NCBI RefSeq assembly: GCF_017918235.1
Contig: NC_090560.1
Location: forward strand, 1-64,000
DNA: 64,000 nt
Direction of reading: 5' to 3'
From: Porcisia hertigi
Lineage: Eukaryota; Euglenozoa; Kinetoplastea; Trypanosomatida; Trypanosomatidae
Made by a program: the position numbers and the translations under genes. Shown here piece by piece: positions 9,384 through 19,795 of the stretch (position 1 is the first letter of the stretch; the number at the start of each line of letters is the position of its first letter). The notes below the pieces were generated by a model. The model was not told where the DNA came from and made no database searches. It worked only from the letters and a program-made list of their open reading frames with translations.

Positions 9384-9989
9384 CTAAGATTTGGTATCGC
9401 GGTGCTTGATGCCCTTCTGATCCAGAAGCATCTGCAAGTCGCCGTTCTCAGCCATCTTCAGAATAATGTCGACGCCGCCGGCAAACTCACCCTTCACAAA
9501 CACCTGCGGAATCGTTGGCCATTCACTCACCTCCTTCACGTAGCTGCGGACAACTGGGTGTGCGAGCACGTCAAATGAGGTGTACTCCACACCCAGTGCC
9601 TCCATCACATCAATCATGCGCTTTGAGAAGGCGCACATCGGCGCCTCGGGAACGCCCTTGATGAAGACTACGATCTCCTCGGTTTGGATTGTGTCGAGGA
9701 TATCCTTCTTTATCATCGCGACTTCATCCTCAGCGAGGTCGCTGGCCACCATGCGAGGCTGAAAGTCGGGATGCGTCTCCTCAATGTCTACATTGCCAAA
9801 CGCCGCCGGCGATGCATTAGTGATTGGTACGGATGGCGTCAACCATACCGAGCTTCTACTCCAAAGCGACCGCGTTGTGACGGCCATCGTGCGATGCGGC
9901 CGCGCCAAGGACGACGCACTGGTCATCGCCGACACGCAGCGCATGAACGCGCGGCGCCCAGGGGAGGGCACCATTAACGATTTCTGCAT
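9384..9989 (-). CDS. Mitochondrial monothiol glutaredoxin (CAFS active site)
   Basis: 201 aa from ATG 9989; further in-frame ATGs lie within the first 36 residues, so the start is not certain. The C-terminal ~110 residues are a monothiol glutaredoxin: IVVFIKGVPEAPMCAFSK (active-site Cys), WPTIPQVFVKGEFAGGVDI (cis-Pro and glutathione-binding loop) and a C-terminal LLDQKGI. The active site reads CAFS rather than the usual CGFS. Trypanosoma brucei mitochondrial 1-C-Grx1 has CAYS, so this is the likely orthologue. Role: iron-sulfur cluster handling with trypanothione/glutathione. The first ~60 residues are Arg/Ser/Met-rich with no acids until about 75, consistent with a mitochondrial presequence. 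Confidence 0.9.
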   Translation of the reverse strand: MQKSLMVPSPGRRAFMRCVSAMTSASSLARPHRTMAVTTRSLWSRSSVWLTPSVPITNASPAAFGNVDIEETHPDFQPRMVASDLAEDEVAMIKKDILDTIQTEEIVVFIKGVPEAPMCAFSKRMIDVMEALGVEYTSFDVLAHPVVRSYVKEVSEWPTIPQVFVKGEFAGGVDIILKMAENGDLQMLLDQKGIKHRDTKS

Positions 9990-11031
9990 GGCCAAGAGTA
10001 ACACCTAAGACGATCAGCAGATGTAAGTGGAGCGAGAACACAGACGTAGGAAAAGCAGAGGCACTGGTTTGCCGTGGCTGCGGTGATTGCTGCACCACCA
10101 CTTAATGTCCTTCCAGTTGGACCAAGTTTTCACACCAACCCCCTGCCCTTCTAAATCAGGAATGCAGAATCTCAACCTGTCCAGTACGATCCCGTGTGCA
10201 CGTGTGTGCGTTTGTGTGTAAGTGTATGTGTAAGTGTGTGTATGTGTGTGTGTGTGTATGTGCTACTCAAGTTCTTCCCGGCAATAGTGGATCATTCAAG
10301 GGAAGCAGATTGATGCATTGTGTCAATCATGCATGCTTGCAAGGACACGTGCGCACACGCGAGCACATCATGACGTCAGCAAAGACGGAAGGCAGGGGGA
10401 GAGAGGGAGGGCGGGAGGGGGTAAAGAGGAGGGGGGCGCGCATGGGAAGGGGCAATATTGGAGATTTCATGAGTAAAATTAAAAGGAAGGCTTGGAAAGT
10501 TATGCGCAGAGCGTGAGAGCCTCTTGTGTATGCGCATCCGCCCGTAGACGTCAACTTGCCAAGACTAAGCGCTGAGAGGGAGGGTGAGCGCAACGCAGTA
10601 GACGTGGCGAAGGAAAGATGCGAAAGCCTTCACGAGCCACCTGTTCTCCGTCTAACCGTACCCAAAATTCGCGCCATGGCTGCCACTACACTCAAATCAC
10701 GCCGTCGTCGCGGCTGTGGTATGAAATATCAACGCCAGTGAAATTGGGGATTTTGAGGGGGGACTTGGTGGGGGGAGGGGAAGGGGGAGTTGTGCACGCA
10801 TTGTGCCTGCCGTAGTGATTTTCTTGTTGTTGGGACTGCACACAGGGTGTGTGTGTGTGGGGGGTGGGTGAGTGGGTGGGCGTGATACCTGAGAGAGAGA
10901 GAGAGAGACGCACCTGTGTGGAGTCGTCCACACGCACTCCTTCATCTCCGTCCTCCTCTATCCGATCTTGTACACCTGTGTTCTATGAAGTATCTCATCC
11001 CACCACCGCAAACCGCGAACTCTCCCAACCG
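9990..11031. other. Intergenic spacer with GT and GA repeats
   Basis: (GT)-rich stretch at 10196-10262, purine-rich 10388-10445, GA repeat at 10891-10909. No convincing gene is seen. Confidence 0.55.
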
Positions 11032-12876
11032 TTAAGTTGCCATGTCGCTGTCGCTGTCAGAGTCGACCAGAAAGCGCTTAAACTCGGCACGCAATGTCCT
11101 TGGCGGCGGCGGCGGCGGCGGAGCGGAGGCTTCGGCAACCCCTGCGGCTGGGGCCCGATTGGCAAAGGAAGAATTGCGGCTGGGCAGCCGGGACGGCGGG
11201 GCCGACGAGGTCGGCTGCAGTGATGGTGGAGGTTTAAGATTGGTCGAGATAACCGCAGGTGTTCCCACTGGCACCTTCATCCACTTGGTCTCTGTCGGCA
11301 TTGTCGGTGGGATCTTAGTAATCAGAATTTGTCCATCGGGACCCCGCACTGGCATCTTCACAAGCCGGCGCGTTGCAGACGGTGGCTGCGGCCCGGTTTG
11401 CGGATGCACTGGTGACCCCGCCGCTGTACCGGTGGGAGATGTACTGTCACGTGTCGACGCAGACGCTGCCGCCACAGAGACGCGCTCCGGTGTCTCCTGT
11501 GCACGCTCTGCATCCTTGTTTTGCGAGGCCTCGACAGGTTGCTGATGAGTCACTACACCAGACACAGCATCAAACTCCGTCGCCGCTGAGGCGGTGTTCC
11601 GGGACGGCAACGGCGCCGTCGCCGATGGAGGAGATGTCATCACAGGAGAGAGCTCCACCACCGCCTGCCGTGATGACGTGATCGGTGACACCGAGAGAGG
11701 AACGCCGGCCGCGTTCAAGTCCCCTGATAGCGCTGGCACCGACGGATTCCCGGCGCTGTCGCGAGTATCACTCGGCCTCGCTCCATAATGTGGCGTCTGC
11801 TCCCCCTCCTCCCCCTCCTCCTCCTCCTCCTCCTCCTCCTGGTGCGAGAGCGATTCCAGTGTTGAGGGCATTTTGACGCTGAGCGCTGGGGCTACTGGGC
11901 GATGACGCGCCCCGTCCTCTGTCGCCGAATTCGCCCCCCTCTCCTGGTCCTCGCATACCTCGCTGTGCTGCAGGGACGCAGATGGCGCCGCTGCCGCCGG
12001 GAACGTCTTTCCACCAGCGCCCCGCGCTGCACCGCCTGGCGGCTGCTGCGGCTGTGGCACGTACTGGTACGTGTTTGCCTTCTGCCTCTTGGTCTGGAAG
12101 ACATGCGTGTCGATGCCGAGGTGGCGCTTCTCCTCCGAGGTGAGGTAAGCCGCGACCAGCTCGCGCACGGCATCGTGCAATACGCACAGCGCATCCCCGA
12201 CCGCCTCTAATGCAAGCTGTTGGTGGGCTGCGGGCTTGGGGGCAAGTTGAACCTCGCCGTGCTGCTCCTTGCAGTGACGAGGGTCGGTGCGCATCGCCTG
12301 CGTCAGCTGGTGCGACATGTTCTCCCTGCAGTGATACAATTCGGAGACCTCATCGTAGAGGTCAATAAGCTTCCGTGTGACACGGACGCGGTAGCGGACA
12401 CGCTCCGTGGGTGTCGTGCACCCGGGACGGACCTCAGCAATGTCGCGGCTCCGATGCGGCGGCTGCGCACTTGTGGTGGGGCGCGGTGGCGGTGAGCTGC
12501 CGGGGAGTTGCCGTCCTGCGGCCGTGGCGGCAACGCCGACAGCCCGCTGTCCTCGAGCTTGACGGCTCACAACATCATACTCCCGTCTGGACGACGCCTC
12601 TGTCGAGGGGAGCGATATCACTGGGTGGAGAGAAGAAAACAACTGCCGCATGGCGTGGGAAGGGGGATGCAGCATCGTCCACTGTGGCTGCTGGTACTCC
12701 ACGACGGGCGCCGTCAGCGCTGCGCTGATGTCGCGCGCTCTACCGTAGCGGCGAAGAGGCAGAAACGACGTTGTCCTTGGGGGGGCGACGCCACCGACTA
12801 CATTGTAGTGCTCTGAAGGTGAATCATCTAGCTGCGATCGATGGTGACGTGAGGACTGCAGGGAGTGTTGATACAT
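11032..12876 (-). CDS. Hypothetical protein, paralogous core with the upstream neighbour
   Basis: 614 aa from ATG 12876. A CAG at the end of a pyrimidine-rich stretch lies only a few bases upstream and could be the splice acceptor. The frame stays open to 13212 but runs through a CA microsatellite. A helical core at about residues 155-255 carries AAHQQLALEAVGDAL and LVAAYLTSEEKRHLG. The same pattern (AASQHIALQEAI, LAAHFLSDEEKVSMG) occurs in the gene at 14160-15359. The rest is low complexity: a Glu run near 360 encoded by a CTC repeat at 11806-11840, Ser/Pro/Ala-rich linkers, a conserved-looking basic/hydrophobic block (RLVKMPVRGPDGQILITKIP) and an SDSDSD acidic tail typical of CK2 sites. Function unknown. 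Confidence 0.75.
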   Translation of the reverse strand: MYQHSLQSSRHHRSQLDDSPSEHYNVVGGVAPPRTTSFLPLRRYGRARDISAALTAPVVEYQQPQWTMLHPPSHAMRQLFSSLHPVISLPSTEASSRREYDVVSRQARGQRAVGVAATAAGRQLPGSSPPPRPTTSAQPPHRSRDIAEVRPGCTTPTERVRYRVRVTRKLIDLYDEVSELYHCRENMSHQLTQAMRTDPRHCKEQHGEVQLAPKPAAHQQLALEAVGDALCVLHDAVRELVAAYLTSEEKRHLGIDTHVFQTKRQKANTYQYVPQPQQPPGGAARGAGGKTFPAAAAPSASLQHSEVCEDQERGANSATEDGARHRPVAPALSVKMPSTLESLSHQEEEEEEEEGEEGEQTPHYGARPSDTRDSAGNPSVPALSGDLNAAGVPLSVSPITSSRQAVVELSPVMTSPPSATAPLPSRNTASAATEFDAVSGVVTHQQPVEASQNKDAERAQETPERVSVAAASASTRDSTSPTGTAAGSPVHPQTGPQPPSATRRLVKMPVRGPDGQILITKIPPTMPTETKWMKVPVGTPAVISTNLKPPPSLQPTSSAPPSRLPSRNSSFANRAPAAGVAEASAPPPPPPPRTLRAEFKRFLVDSDSDSDMAT

Positions 12877-12981
12877 GTCGCTGGCGTATGCGGAACGTAC
12901 GTGTGTATTGGCAATAAAAATCAGCAGAAAGGAGGCAAAAGTGGGGTGAGTGGGTCGGCGGTCGCGAGAGCCCGACGGTGA

Positions 12982-13039
<58 letters not shown>

Positions 13040-14159
13040 GGTCCGTGTACACTGGGGGAAGGATACAAGATTGGCAGGAGAAAGATGGGATGAGATGCGG
13101 AGGGAAGGAGGGGGGACACTAGGCCCCAGAAGGGAATCGCACTCAGGTTGTGTAGAACAGGTAAGCATAGAGGAATGTGCGAGGGGGGGGACCACGAGTG
13201 TGTTCGCATCATAAAGAGGGGGGCGGTGGTAAGACGTGGGGAGTGGCGATGGTCGCTGGCACAGCGTCGAACATTGGAAGGGATGTAGCGACTGTCGGGG
13301 TTTGCGAATCAACAGTAGCCGTTGAGGAGAACGTGGAAAGGGGGAATGAGGGCCGGGCAAGGGAGACACAGAGAAGTTGCGCTCAATGGCCGGCATCCAC
13401 ATCGCCGCTACCTGAGCTTCACATGCGCTCGGCATGCTGCATGGCATGTGTGCCTTGAGTGGGGATTGGTCTCCTGGATCTTTCTTGGGTCCTGCCCTCA
13501 TCGCTGGTATGCGCAACTCCCACTCTATGCTGCTGGTAGGTGTGGTGTCAGCGTCAACGTGGTCGGTGTCCTGGTTGTCTATGTTCACTCACTTTGCAGC
13601 CGGCGGCCTTTTCATGAAGCACGGGCATGCCCCCCTCCCTCCCACACCCACTTTACTCGGATTCCCTTGCTCCCTTCCCCCCTCCCGCGACGGAGGGGAG
13701 AACTGAAAGAAGAGGGAGAGGGAGGAAGGGGGGAAGGGGGGACGCTATCCGGGAAAAGCAGATTTGCAAAAAAAAACGGGGGCGCAGGGGGTGGTAAACC
13801 GCGTGGACGTATGACCCAGTCGGTGGATGGCGCCATGCCCGCTCCAGCCAGAGCATGTGTATAAATACATAGGGACAATCAACGAGTGGAAGAGAAAGAA
13901 AGCGCGGCGACATGAGAGAGGCAGATGAGGAGAAAGTGAAGGGGCGAGCGGCGCATGGCGGTGTCTGACGCCCCCATTGCCCCCCCCCCCCCTCCTCCTC
14001 CTCCTCAAAAATAATCTGCGTGAGATCCCGTTTTGATTTGGAGCCTTGAAAAAAAAAAGAGGGGGGAAGGAACAACACCCGACAAAGGTCGAAGAAACCA
14101 CACACACACACATTGAGAGAGAGAGACACACACACACCGCCCCGGACATGTCTCACCTC
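12877..14159. other. Intergenic spacer with a long (GT)n array
   Basis: (GT)n at about 12984-13038, poly-C and CTC repeat at 13981-14006, CA/GA repeats at 14100-14138. No gene is seen; plus-strand frames here are Arg/Gly-rich shadows. Confidence 0.55.
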
Positions 14160-15359
14160 TTAATAGCAGGACTGGGCCGAGGTGGAGCTGGCCAACGAAT
14201 TCGCAGATGCTGAAGAAGCCGTAGAGGATGAAGAAGGTGATCTCCGCGATGCGATGTGTGCTAGACTGCCATGACGAGGTGGCGGCGCAACCGCTGTAAG
14301 GGATTCCGCGCGACCACTTTTCGGTGGTTCGCCACGTTGCTTGGTCTGCGCTCTCAGCTCCTTAACTCGCTGCCGATAGAGCCTACGCAGCTCCTCCAAA
14401 AGCGGATCTTCACGAACGCCTCGGACCTCGCTGGATGATGTTTTATCCTTTACGCGTCTGTCGGATGCGGTGCTCACCAGGTCCACTTCGATGCCGTTGT
14501 GGGGCTCGTGATGCGACACAATGCTGCTGTTATGGTCACGGCTCTGTCCCCGGCTTGAAATACGACAAACACCATCAAAAGCGTTCGCTGCGGGAGACTT
14601 CTTATACCCACTCGTCGCAGATCCTGCAGACGCTGAAGCTCTAGCCACATGTTCTGCTATTGGGCGATTCGGTGAAGTAGAAGTGCTCTGCGAGCGTGAG
14701 GCCACCACCTCCCTATCGATGTCTGGGGCACGCAAATAGGCCGGGTTTGCACCCATCGAAACCTTTTCTTCATCTGACAAGAAATGGGCGGCGAGGCGGA
14801 CAGACATGTTGCGCAGTGCCTGAAGCGTGTCCTCCACCTCGCCTAGGATGGCCTCCTGCAAAGCAATGTGCTGCGAAGCGGCAGCAGAGATCGCGATGCC
14901 GTCTGGGATCTCGCCGCGTCGGCTGAGATGGTACTCGTCTCTAATGTCGGCCAGGATGCCGGGATGTAGCTGCATGGCCGTCCTCCACACTGGCCGCAGC
15001 TGCGTGCGCATCGCAACGTGCATCGATTCGATGTTGTTGTGAAACTCTGCATAGCTGCGGACTGCCTCATGCCGCACCCACGCCGCGTCGTCGAAAGTGA
15101 AAATGCTACTTTGCACAGCCTCCTCCGTCAGTGGCGCTGGAGCCGTGGCTGCGTTGGCGTGTCCAGAGCCCCTCTTTGTCTCGTCCCCGTAAGGCGCCGT
15201 GCTCACACGGCCTCGAATGCTGCGCACGGGTACGCAAGAAGACTCCCTCAGCGCAATCACGATGACGTCGCGCAGAGCCGGTGGCACACTCGCCCAGTCG
15301 CCGTCGCCGCGCGCCACTGCCCTCGCCAGGCGAGACACACCCAACTCCCTGGACAGCAT
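14160..15359 (-). CDS. Hypothetical protein, paralogue of the downstream neighbour
   Basis: 399 aa, ATG at 15359. An N-terminal helical segment (LGVSRLARAVARGDGD, LRDVIVIALRESS) is followed by a core at about 110-210 with VRSYAEFHNNIESMHVAMRT, AASQHIALQEAILGEVEDTL and LAAHFLSDEEKVSMGANPAYL. The last two blocks match the adjacent gene ending at 11032, suggesting an old tandem duplication. After residue about 215 it is Ser/Arg-rich and probably disordered, with a short charged helix (LLEELRRLYRQRVKELRAQ) and a poly-Ser/Ala tail. No enzymatic motif. Function unknown; a coiled or four-helix bundle scaffold is possible. Confidence 0.8.
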   Translation of the reverse strand: MLSRELGVSRLARAVARGDGDWASVPPALRDVIVIALRESSCVPVRSIRGRVSTAPYGDETKRGSGHANAATAPAPLTEEAVQSSIFTFDDAAWVRHEAVRSYAEFHNNIESMHVAMRTQLRPVWRTAMQLHPGILADIRDEYHLSRRGEIPDGIAISAAASQHIALQEAILGEVEDTLQALRNMSVRLAAHFLSDEEKVSMGANPAYLRAPDIDREVVASRSQSTSTSPNRPIAEHVARASASAGSATSGYKKSPAANAFDGVCRISSRGQSRDHNSSIVSHHEPHNGIEVDLVSTASDRRVKDKTSSSEVRGVREDPLLEELRRLYRQRVKELRAQTKQRGEPPKSGRAESLTAVAPPPRHGSLAHIASRRSPSSSSTASSASANSLASSTSAQSCY

Positions 15360-16304
15360 AACCGGTGCCCAACGGCTTTGTCAGTGTGTGTGTGTGTGTG
15401 TGTGTAAGTAAGGGGGGAGGGGGAAGAAGAGACTGCTGATACGTATGTATTTCGCTCTCCCTCTTGATGCGTGTGTGTTGATATTCAAACTGAAGACACA
15501 CACACAGACGCGCACGCGTGTGTGGTGTTAGTAGTAGTGGGGTGGGGGAAGGGAGGGAGCAAGACCAAAGGGGGGAGGGAGGGGGGGGGGAAGAAGAGGT
15601 CGGAAAAGGCGGCACAAGCATCAAATTCAAACAAAAAAAGGGGGGAAATGAACTCGCAGATCCATTCAGGGTAGAGAAACAAATGTGAATAAAACACACA
15701 CACACACACACACCGCGCCCGCCCGCGCCCGCGCCCCCCCCCCTCGAACTCCGCAGCGAGAGTAGAAACTCCCTCACCGCAGTTTGACCCCTTTTCCAGG
15801 TATCACGCTAAAAAAAGCGCGGGTGACTGCCCCCTGTGAGGGCCTGGCCACACGGACACGTTCGCTATTGCGCCCCGTATTCGAGACAAGGCACGTGCAG
15901 AAAAGGGAGACGCCGCTACTCTCACCCCACCCACCCCCTCCCGCTTGAAACAAAAGAAAAGAACACCAAACGAGCTCACACAGACGGATGGGGGTTACAA
16001 AGCAGGTCTCCCTTGAGACGCGTCAGAGCACACATTGCAGACGCAGCGGTATGTAGTGTGGAACGTATTAGTTTGTTTGTTTGTTTGTTTTTTTTTGCGT
16101 GTGTGTGTGTGTGTACTTCGAGTGATTTATTGTCATTCTCGGCAGGGGGGGGGGAAGACCATTTTTTGTTCTACTATACAGGGGCATCTTAGCCAAAGGC
16201 CCGGCTCTACCTGGGCTACGGAAAGCACACACGCACACACGCTATAAGGCGTGAGTCCCTAACCCCGCCCGCTCCTCTTCGCAGTATCTCGATCAGCATC
16301 GCCT
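15360..16304. other. Intergenic spacer, no gene seen
   Basis: (GT)n at 15384-15405, poly-G at about 15584-15592, CA repeat at 15692-15713, poly-C near 15734-15743, (TTTG)n plus poly-T at 16072-16097, poly-G at 16146-16154. Confidence 0.55.
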
Positions 16305-16553
16305 TTACTCCGTTGTGTCACTCTCGAGGGTAACAAACACATGCTGGTCATCCTCCAGCACGTCGCACACACGAGCCTCAAGGTCGCACTGTACACCGCC
16401 CTCCTTCCGGATTGACACCGGAGGACCGAAGCGCTTGCAAAAGGAGGCGTCGTAGTGTATCATGGCTGCGTGACCAAGCCATATCACCCTCTGTGTCCCA
16501 TCGCCACATTGCAGCGGTATGATCTTCTCGCGTAAGTGCACAGCGATCTTCAT
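16305..16553 (-). CDS. Small hypothetical protein (82 aa)
   Basis: Starts at ATG 16553. The frame is open upstream but only a GTG is available there, and that part is Pro-rich. MKIAVHLREKIIPLQCGDGTQRVIWLGHAAM, broken here by no stop, gives a strand-turn-strand start reminiscent of a ubiquitin-like fold, followed by a second beta-rich part (LEARVCDVLEDDQHVFVTLES). The fold idea is inference from hydrophobic pattern only. Coding character is supported by even spacing in the array and strand agreement. Function unknown. Confidence 0.6.
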   Translation of the reverse strand: MKIAVHLREKIIPLQCGDGTQRVIWLGHAAMIHYDASFCKRFGPPVSIRKEGGVQCDLEARVCDVLEDDQHVFVTLESDTTE

Positions 16554-17247
16554 CACTGTGTGAAATGGAGGTGCAGGCGGTGGGAAAGAATCAATAGGCC
16601 GAGTGCGCTGTCCTCCTCTGTCGCTGTTGCACGCGGGTATGTTGTCTGGGGAAGCACTGCAGCGCACCACTCGACACGTGAGGAGATGTATAACCGATCG
16701 AGGTCGAACAGCCCTGGGAAGGGGGGGGGCGGGAAAAACGAGGGGGGGGGAGCAGTAGAAAAAGATGGAGAATCAATCTGGCACCGTCAGCAGCTGCGTG
16801 TGTTTGCGCCCGCCGTCCTCACATTCACACAGAGAGAGAGAGAGGGGGGGGGGATAGGAGAGATGATGACACTTATCACACTTGGTGACGTGGGTGTCCG
16901 AGTCGATGGGCCTCTCTGCAGTCCGGTCGACTAACCCTCGAGGAGCACAAGAAAATCTATCGACAGTTATTTGGACTACCATCATTTTCCTCCCTCGCCC
17001 TCACACACACACACACACACACGCTTAGAGGGAGAAAAGTGGAGAACTGGGGTATGAGGAGGAGGTGGAGGAAAGGAGGGAGGGGGGGGGTGCAGCCAAG
17101 CACACATAAAAAGACTTCAGTCTTCAATTTCCCTTTTTATTCCGATTAAATGAGGTTTCACGGCAGCGGAGTGAAATGACACGTTCTGGCGAGATCATCG
17201 ACGCAGTACACCTGTCGAATGGGGGGGGGGGAGAAGAGGGAGGAGAG
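16554..17247. other. Intergenic spacer, no gene seen
   Basis: Poly-G at 16722-16730 and 16743-16751, GA repeat at 16830-16852, CA repeat at 17002-17022, poly-G at 17082-17090 and 17221-17230. Confidence 0.55.
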
Positions 17248-17598
17248 CTAGTTCCCGTTCCAGCTCTTGAGGTTGAGGAGAGCGCGAGGATCGAGATCGT
17301 TCTGCAGTGCGTTCGACGTCTGACCCGGTGTCGGGGTGCGCAGCATGTTCGTCAGCGTCAGCGCATCCTGAGCCTCACGCTGGCGCTTCGCCAACTCCAG
17401 CAGCTCCTCGGGTACGTTGTCACCGTATACCTTCTGGATGTGCATATACATCTGCTCCTCACGCTTCGGTTGCACACGGAGTACGGTCATGCGCACGAAT
17501 TGGTATGCGAACCCCATCGTAAGCATAGAAATCCAGAAAAACTGGATTTTAGTACGCGTGGGCATGCACTCATAATGGGAAACGCCGGGCAGAGCCAT
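17248..17598 (-). CDS. Small single-pass membrane protein (116 aa)
   Basis: ATG at 17598 (MALPGVSHYECMPTRTK). The frame runs further upstream without another good ATG. One membrane segment at residues about 18-37 (IQFFWISMLTMGFAYQFV) is followed by a charged amphipathic helix (KREEQMYMHIQKVYGDNVPE, ELLELAKRQREAQDAL) and a polar tail. Size and shape resemble accessory subunits of mitochondrial inner-membrane complexes, but no specific family is recognised. Confidence 0.65.
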   Translation of the reverse strand: MALPGVSHYECMPTRTKIQFFWISMLTMGFAYQFVRMTVLRVQPKREEQMYMHIQKVYGDNVPEELLELAKRQREAQDALTLTNMLRTPTPGQTSNALQNDLDPRALLNLKSWNGN

Positions 17599-18592
17599 GG
17601 GACGCGGGGCACGGGGGGCGAAGCCGTCAAGTCGAGACAAAAAAAACGACGAAAGAGGAGATTGACTAAAAGGGGGGAGTAGAGTATGTACGAGTGAGCG
17701 CAAGGGAAGGGGAGGGGGGGGGATGAATCAGAGGGTACACATCACGTTGCACACACAAATACACACACACACACACACGCGCGCGCGCTCAAGGCTGTTA
17801 TCGGTGCCGATCAGCGATGGCGAGCCAACATGGGATACGAAGAGAAAAAGAGGACGCCAGTGGTGAGTTAAGAATTATGTACATGAGCAGCAAGCAGAAG
17901 GCTATCGTGAGGGTGCCGAGAGAAGGGGGAGAAGGAGACCGGTAGATCATGCAATGGAAGGTGATGTGCCCCAGATATGAGAAAGTGATATGTCACACAC
18001 ACACATCACTGCATCATCCCCTATTTCCCTCTGTGTCACGGGAGTTTTGCACCATGTACACGCCAGCGACGTGGAACGGGGCTGACTCGAGTCACTGGAA
18101 CGCTCTGGACGGCTCTGTGTGCATGTCCACCTCAGAGGATGCCTCTGAGAGCGTGGCCATGACTTCACTGCCACGAGTTATTAGAATCCTCTTTTTCGTT
18201 TCAGACTAGTTCATGGTGCGTGTACAAGACCGCAGTATGCAGCTTGGTCACGAAGCCGGTGTTTTTTTTCGGGAGGGGGCGGTCCTCCCGAGCGCACATC
18301 TGCTGCGACAGAAACAGTGAAGAAAGCGTAGAAAAAGGGGGAAGGGGGTCGGAAAGCGAAATAGAGAGGGGGAGCAAATGCCGCTGCATCGCAAGAGATG
18401 CCCCTCTCATCACCCCACACTCCCCCGCCCACCCACCCGCCCCGCCCCGCCAACCAGCGAACCGACTCCTTTTGACCTCTCCCTATTTCATTTTCTTTTT
18501 GGGGGGGTGGGAAGAAGGGCTCTGCCACAGGCTCGTGAGGAGCGGGGGCGGAGGGCCCGACGTTGAGCATCTCTCTCACACACATTGGCGGC
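17599..18592. other. Intergenic spacer, no gene seen
   Basis: CA/CG alternation at 17749-17788, poly-T/G run at 18262-18285, poly-G at 18500-18508. Frames on both strands are short or low complexity. Confidence 0.5.
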
Positions 18593-18823
18593 TCAACCTT
18601 TGCCCCTGGCCGACTCGTCGAAGCCGATGTAGACGATGTTCTCGCCTCGGATAAAGACGAGTGGCTCGGGCGGCTGATTTCGTCCGGCGCGGCTCCGCGA
18701 GCATTGTGACAAGACCACGTCGAACGAGCAGTCCAGCGCCTCGAGTCGGCCGCGGTACTCTTCTCCGTGTGCCATGTGGCAGCACACCGATTGATGCAGA
18801 AGAGATTCTAAGCTAACGGACAT
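18593..18823 (-). CDS. Sm/LSm-fold protein, LSm6/SmF-like
   Basis: 76 aa, ATG at 18823. Sm1 motif: GEEYRGRLEALDCSFDVVL, with the conserved G..YRG.L...D pattern. Sm2 motif: VFIRGENIVYIGF, with the IRG.N(I/V).YI signature shared by LSm6 and SmF. The linker has RSRAGRNQPPEP. It should join a heptameric ring on U-rich RNA: nuclear LSm2-8 on U6 snRNA, or the Sm core of spliceosomal snRNPs including SL RNA. IRG rather than IRC slightly favours LSm6. Complete at 76 aa, as usual for the family. Confidence 0.82.
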   Translation of the reverse strand: MSVSLESLLHQSVCCHMAHGEEYRGRLEALDCSFDVVLSQCSRSRAGRNQPPEPLVFIRGENIVYIGFDESARGKG

Positions 18824-18905
18824 GATCAGCGAGCGGTGAGGGGGGGGAAGTGTGTGCGGCGGATATGCACCGTATGTTTTTCCGCCAATCTGCTCGACGA
18901 TAGAC

Positions 18906-18963
<58 letters not shown>

Positions 18964-19384
18964 TGAAGAACGAGAGGAAGAGGAAGGAGAGAGAGTGCAA
19001 TGAGGAAGTGAGAAGAAGGGAAAACGGGAAAAATAGAGGGTTGGGCATCAGAGATCAGAGTCCGTGCGGTGGGGATAACCCCGCCCATTCACCCTCAGCA
19101 ACAAAAACACGGGAGCTAACGAAGCCTCCGACCTGACGGAGACCCCCCCCATATAATGCTCGAAAGACTCGTTCACTGAGACTGCGTTGAGGATGCATGT
19201 ATGTTCTGCAATGTGTGCATGAAAGGGGAAAAGGAGTCAGTGTAAATACACAAATAAAATGAAAAAAAAAGAGAGAGAAGTACAACGACAACATCAACGG
19301 TGTAGCGAGCAGCGATTATTTTAAAAAAGCGCCCAGAAAAGGAAGCCAACCAGAAAAAAAAAAAGAAAATACAATTGTTCGTTG
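18824..19384. other. Spacer with a long (GT)n array
   Basis: (GT)n at about 18907-18962 in the presumed 5' flank of the LSm gene, poly-C at 19143-19149, A-rich 19261-19370. No gene is seen. Confidence 0.55.
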
Positions 19385-19795
19385 CGATCATAATGTGGCC
19401 CATTCTGTCAGGCAACGCGTTGGAAGCTACAACGCCACACACACACACACACACACACGTCTCATTCCTCCAGGATACCACCGGGAGCATCACCACCACC
19501 CCTTTGCGTGTGTGGTGTGTGTGTGGTGTACCTCAAGGCAACCCCCTCGCCAGTGGGCAGTGGAGAGGGGATCGGGTGAGACACGTTCGAGTCACCCCGA
19601 CAGTCTGTACCCCCTCCCTCCCCCCCCCCCCCCCCGACTTCCCTCCCCCTTATGGACAGTAAAAAGGTGTGCAGTGTCGCGGGTTGTTTCTGAGCGGCAT
19701 CACCCAGGACTTGCTTTGCAGACGTCAGTAGCGACCCACTACTCTAAGTTCTCTACATCGAAGGGTGGGTGGGTGGGGGGGTACATGAGCCAATG
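19385..19795 (+). mobile_element. SIDER-like degenerate retroposon, copy B (inverted)
   Basis: About 410 bp matching copies A and C but on the opposite strand. It begins near GGCCCATTCTGTCAGGCAAC, continues through CTCCAGGATACCACCGGGAG and GTACCTCAAGGCAACCCCCT, has a poly-C run at 19618-19635, and ends near TCTACATCGAAGGGTGGG. It is shorter than the other copies at its end near 19795. It lies downstream of the MGNCC gene and so is antisense relative to copies A and C in the minus-strand transcription unit. Confidence 0.7.

Noticed and set aside
12877-13588. Upstream extension and overlapping frame with long His-Thr runs
   Set aside because: The His-Thr run is a translated CA microsatellite; the ATG at 12876 next to an acceptor is better.
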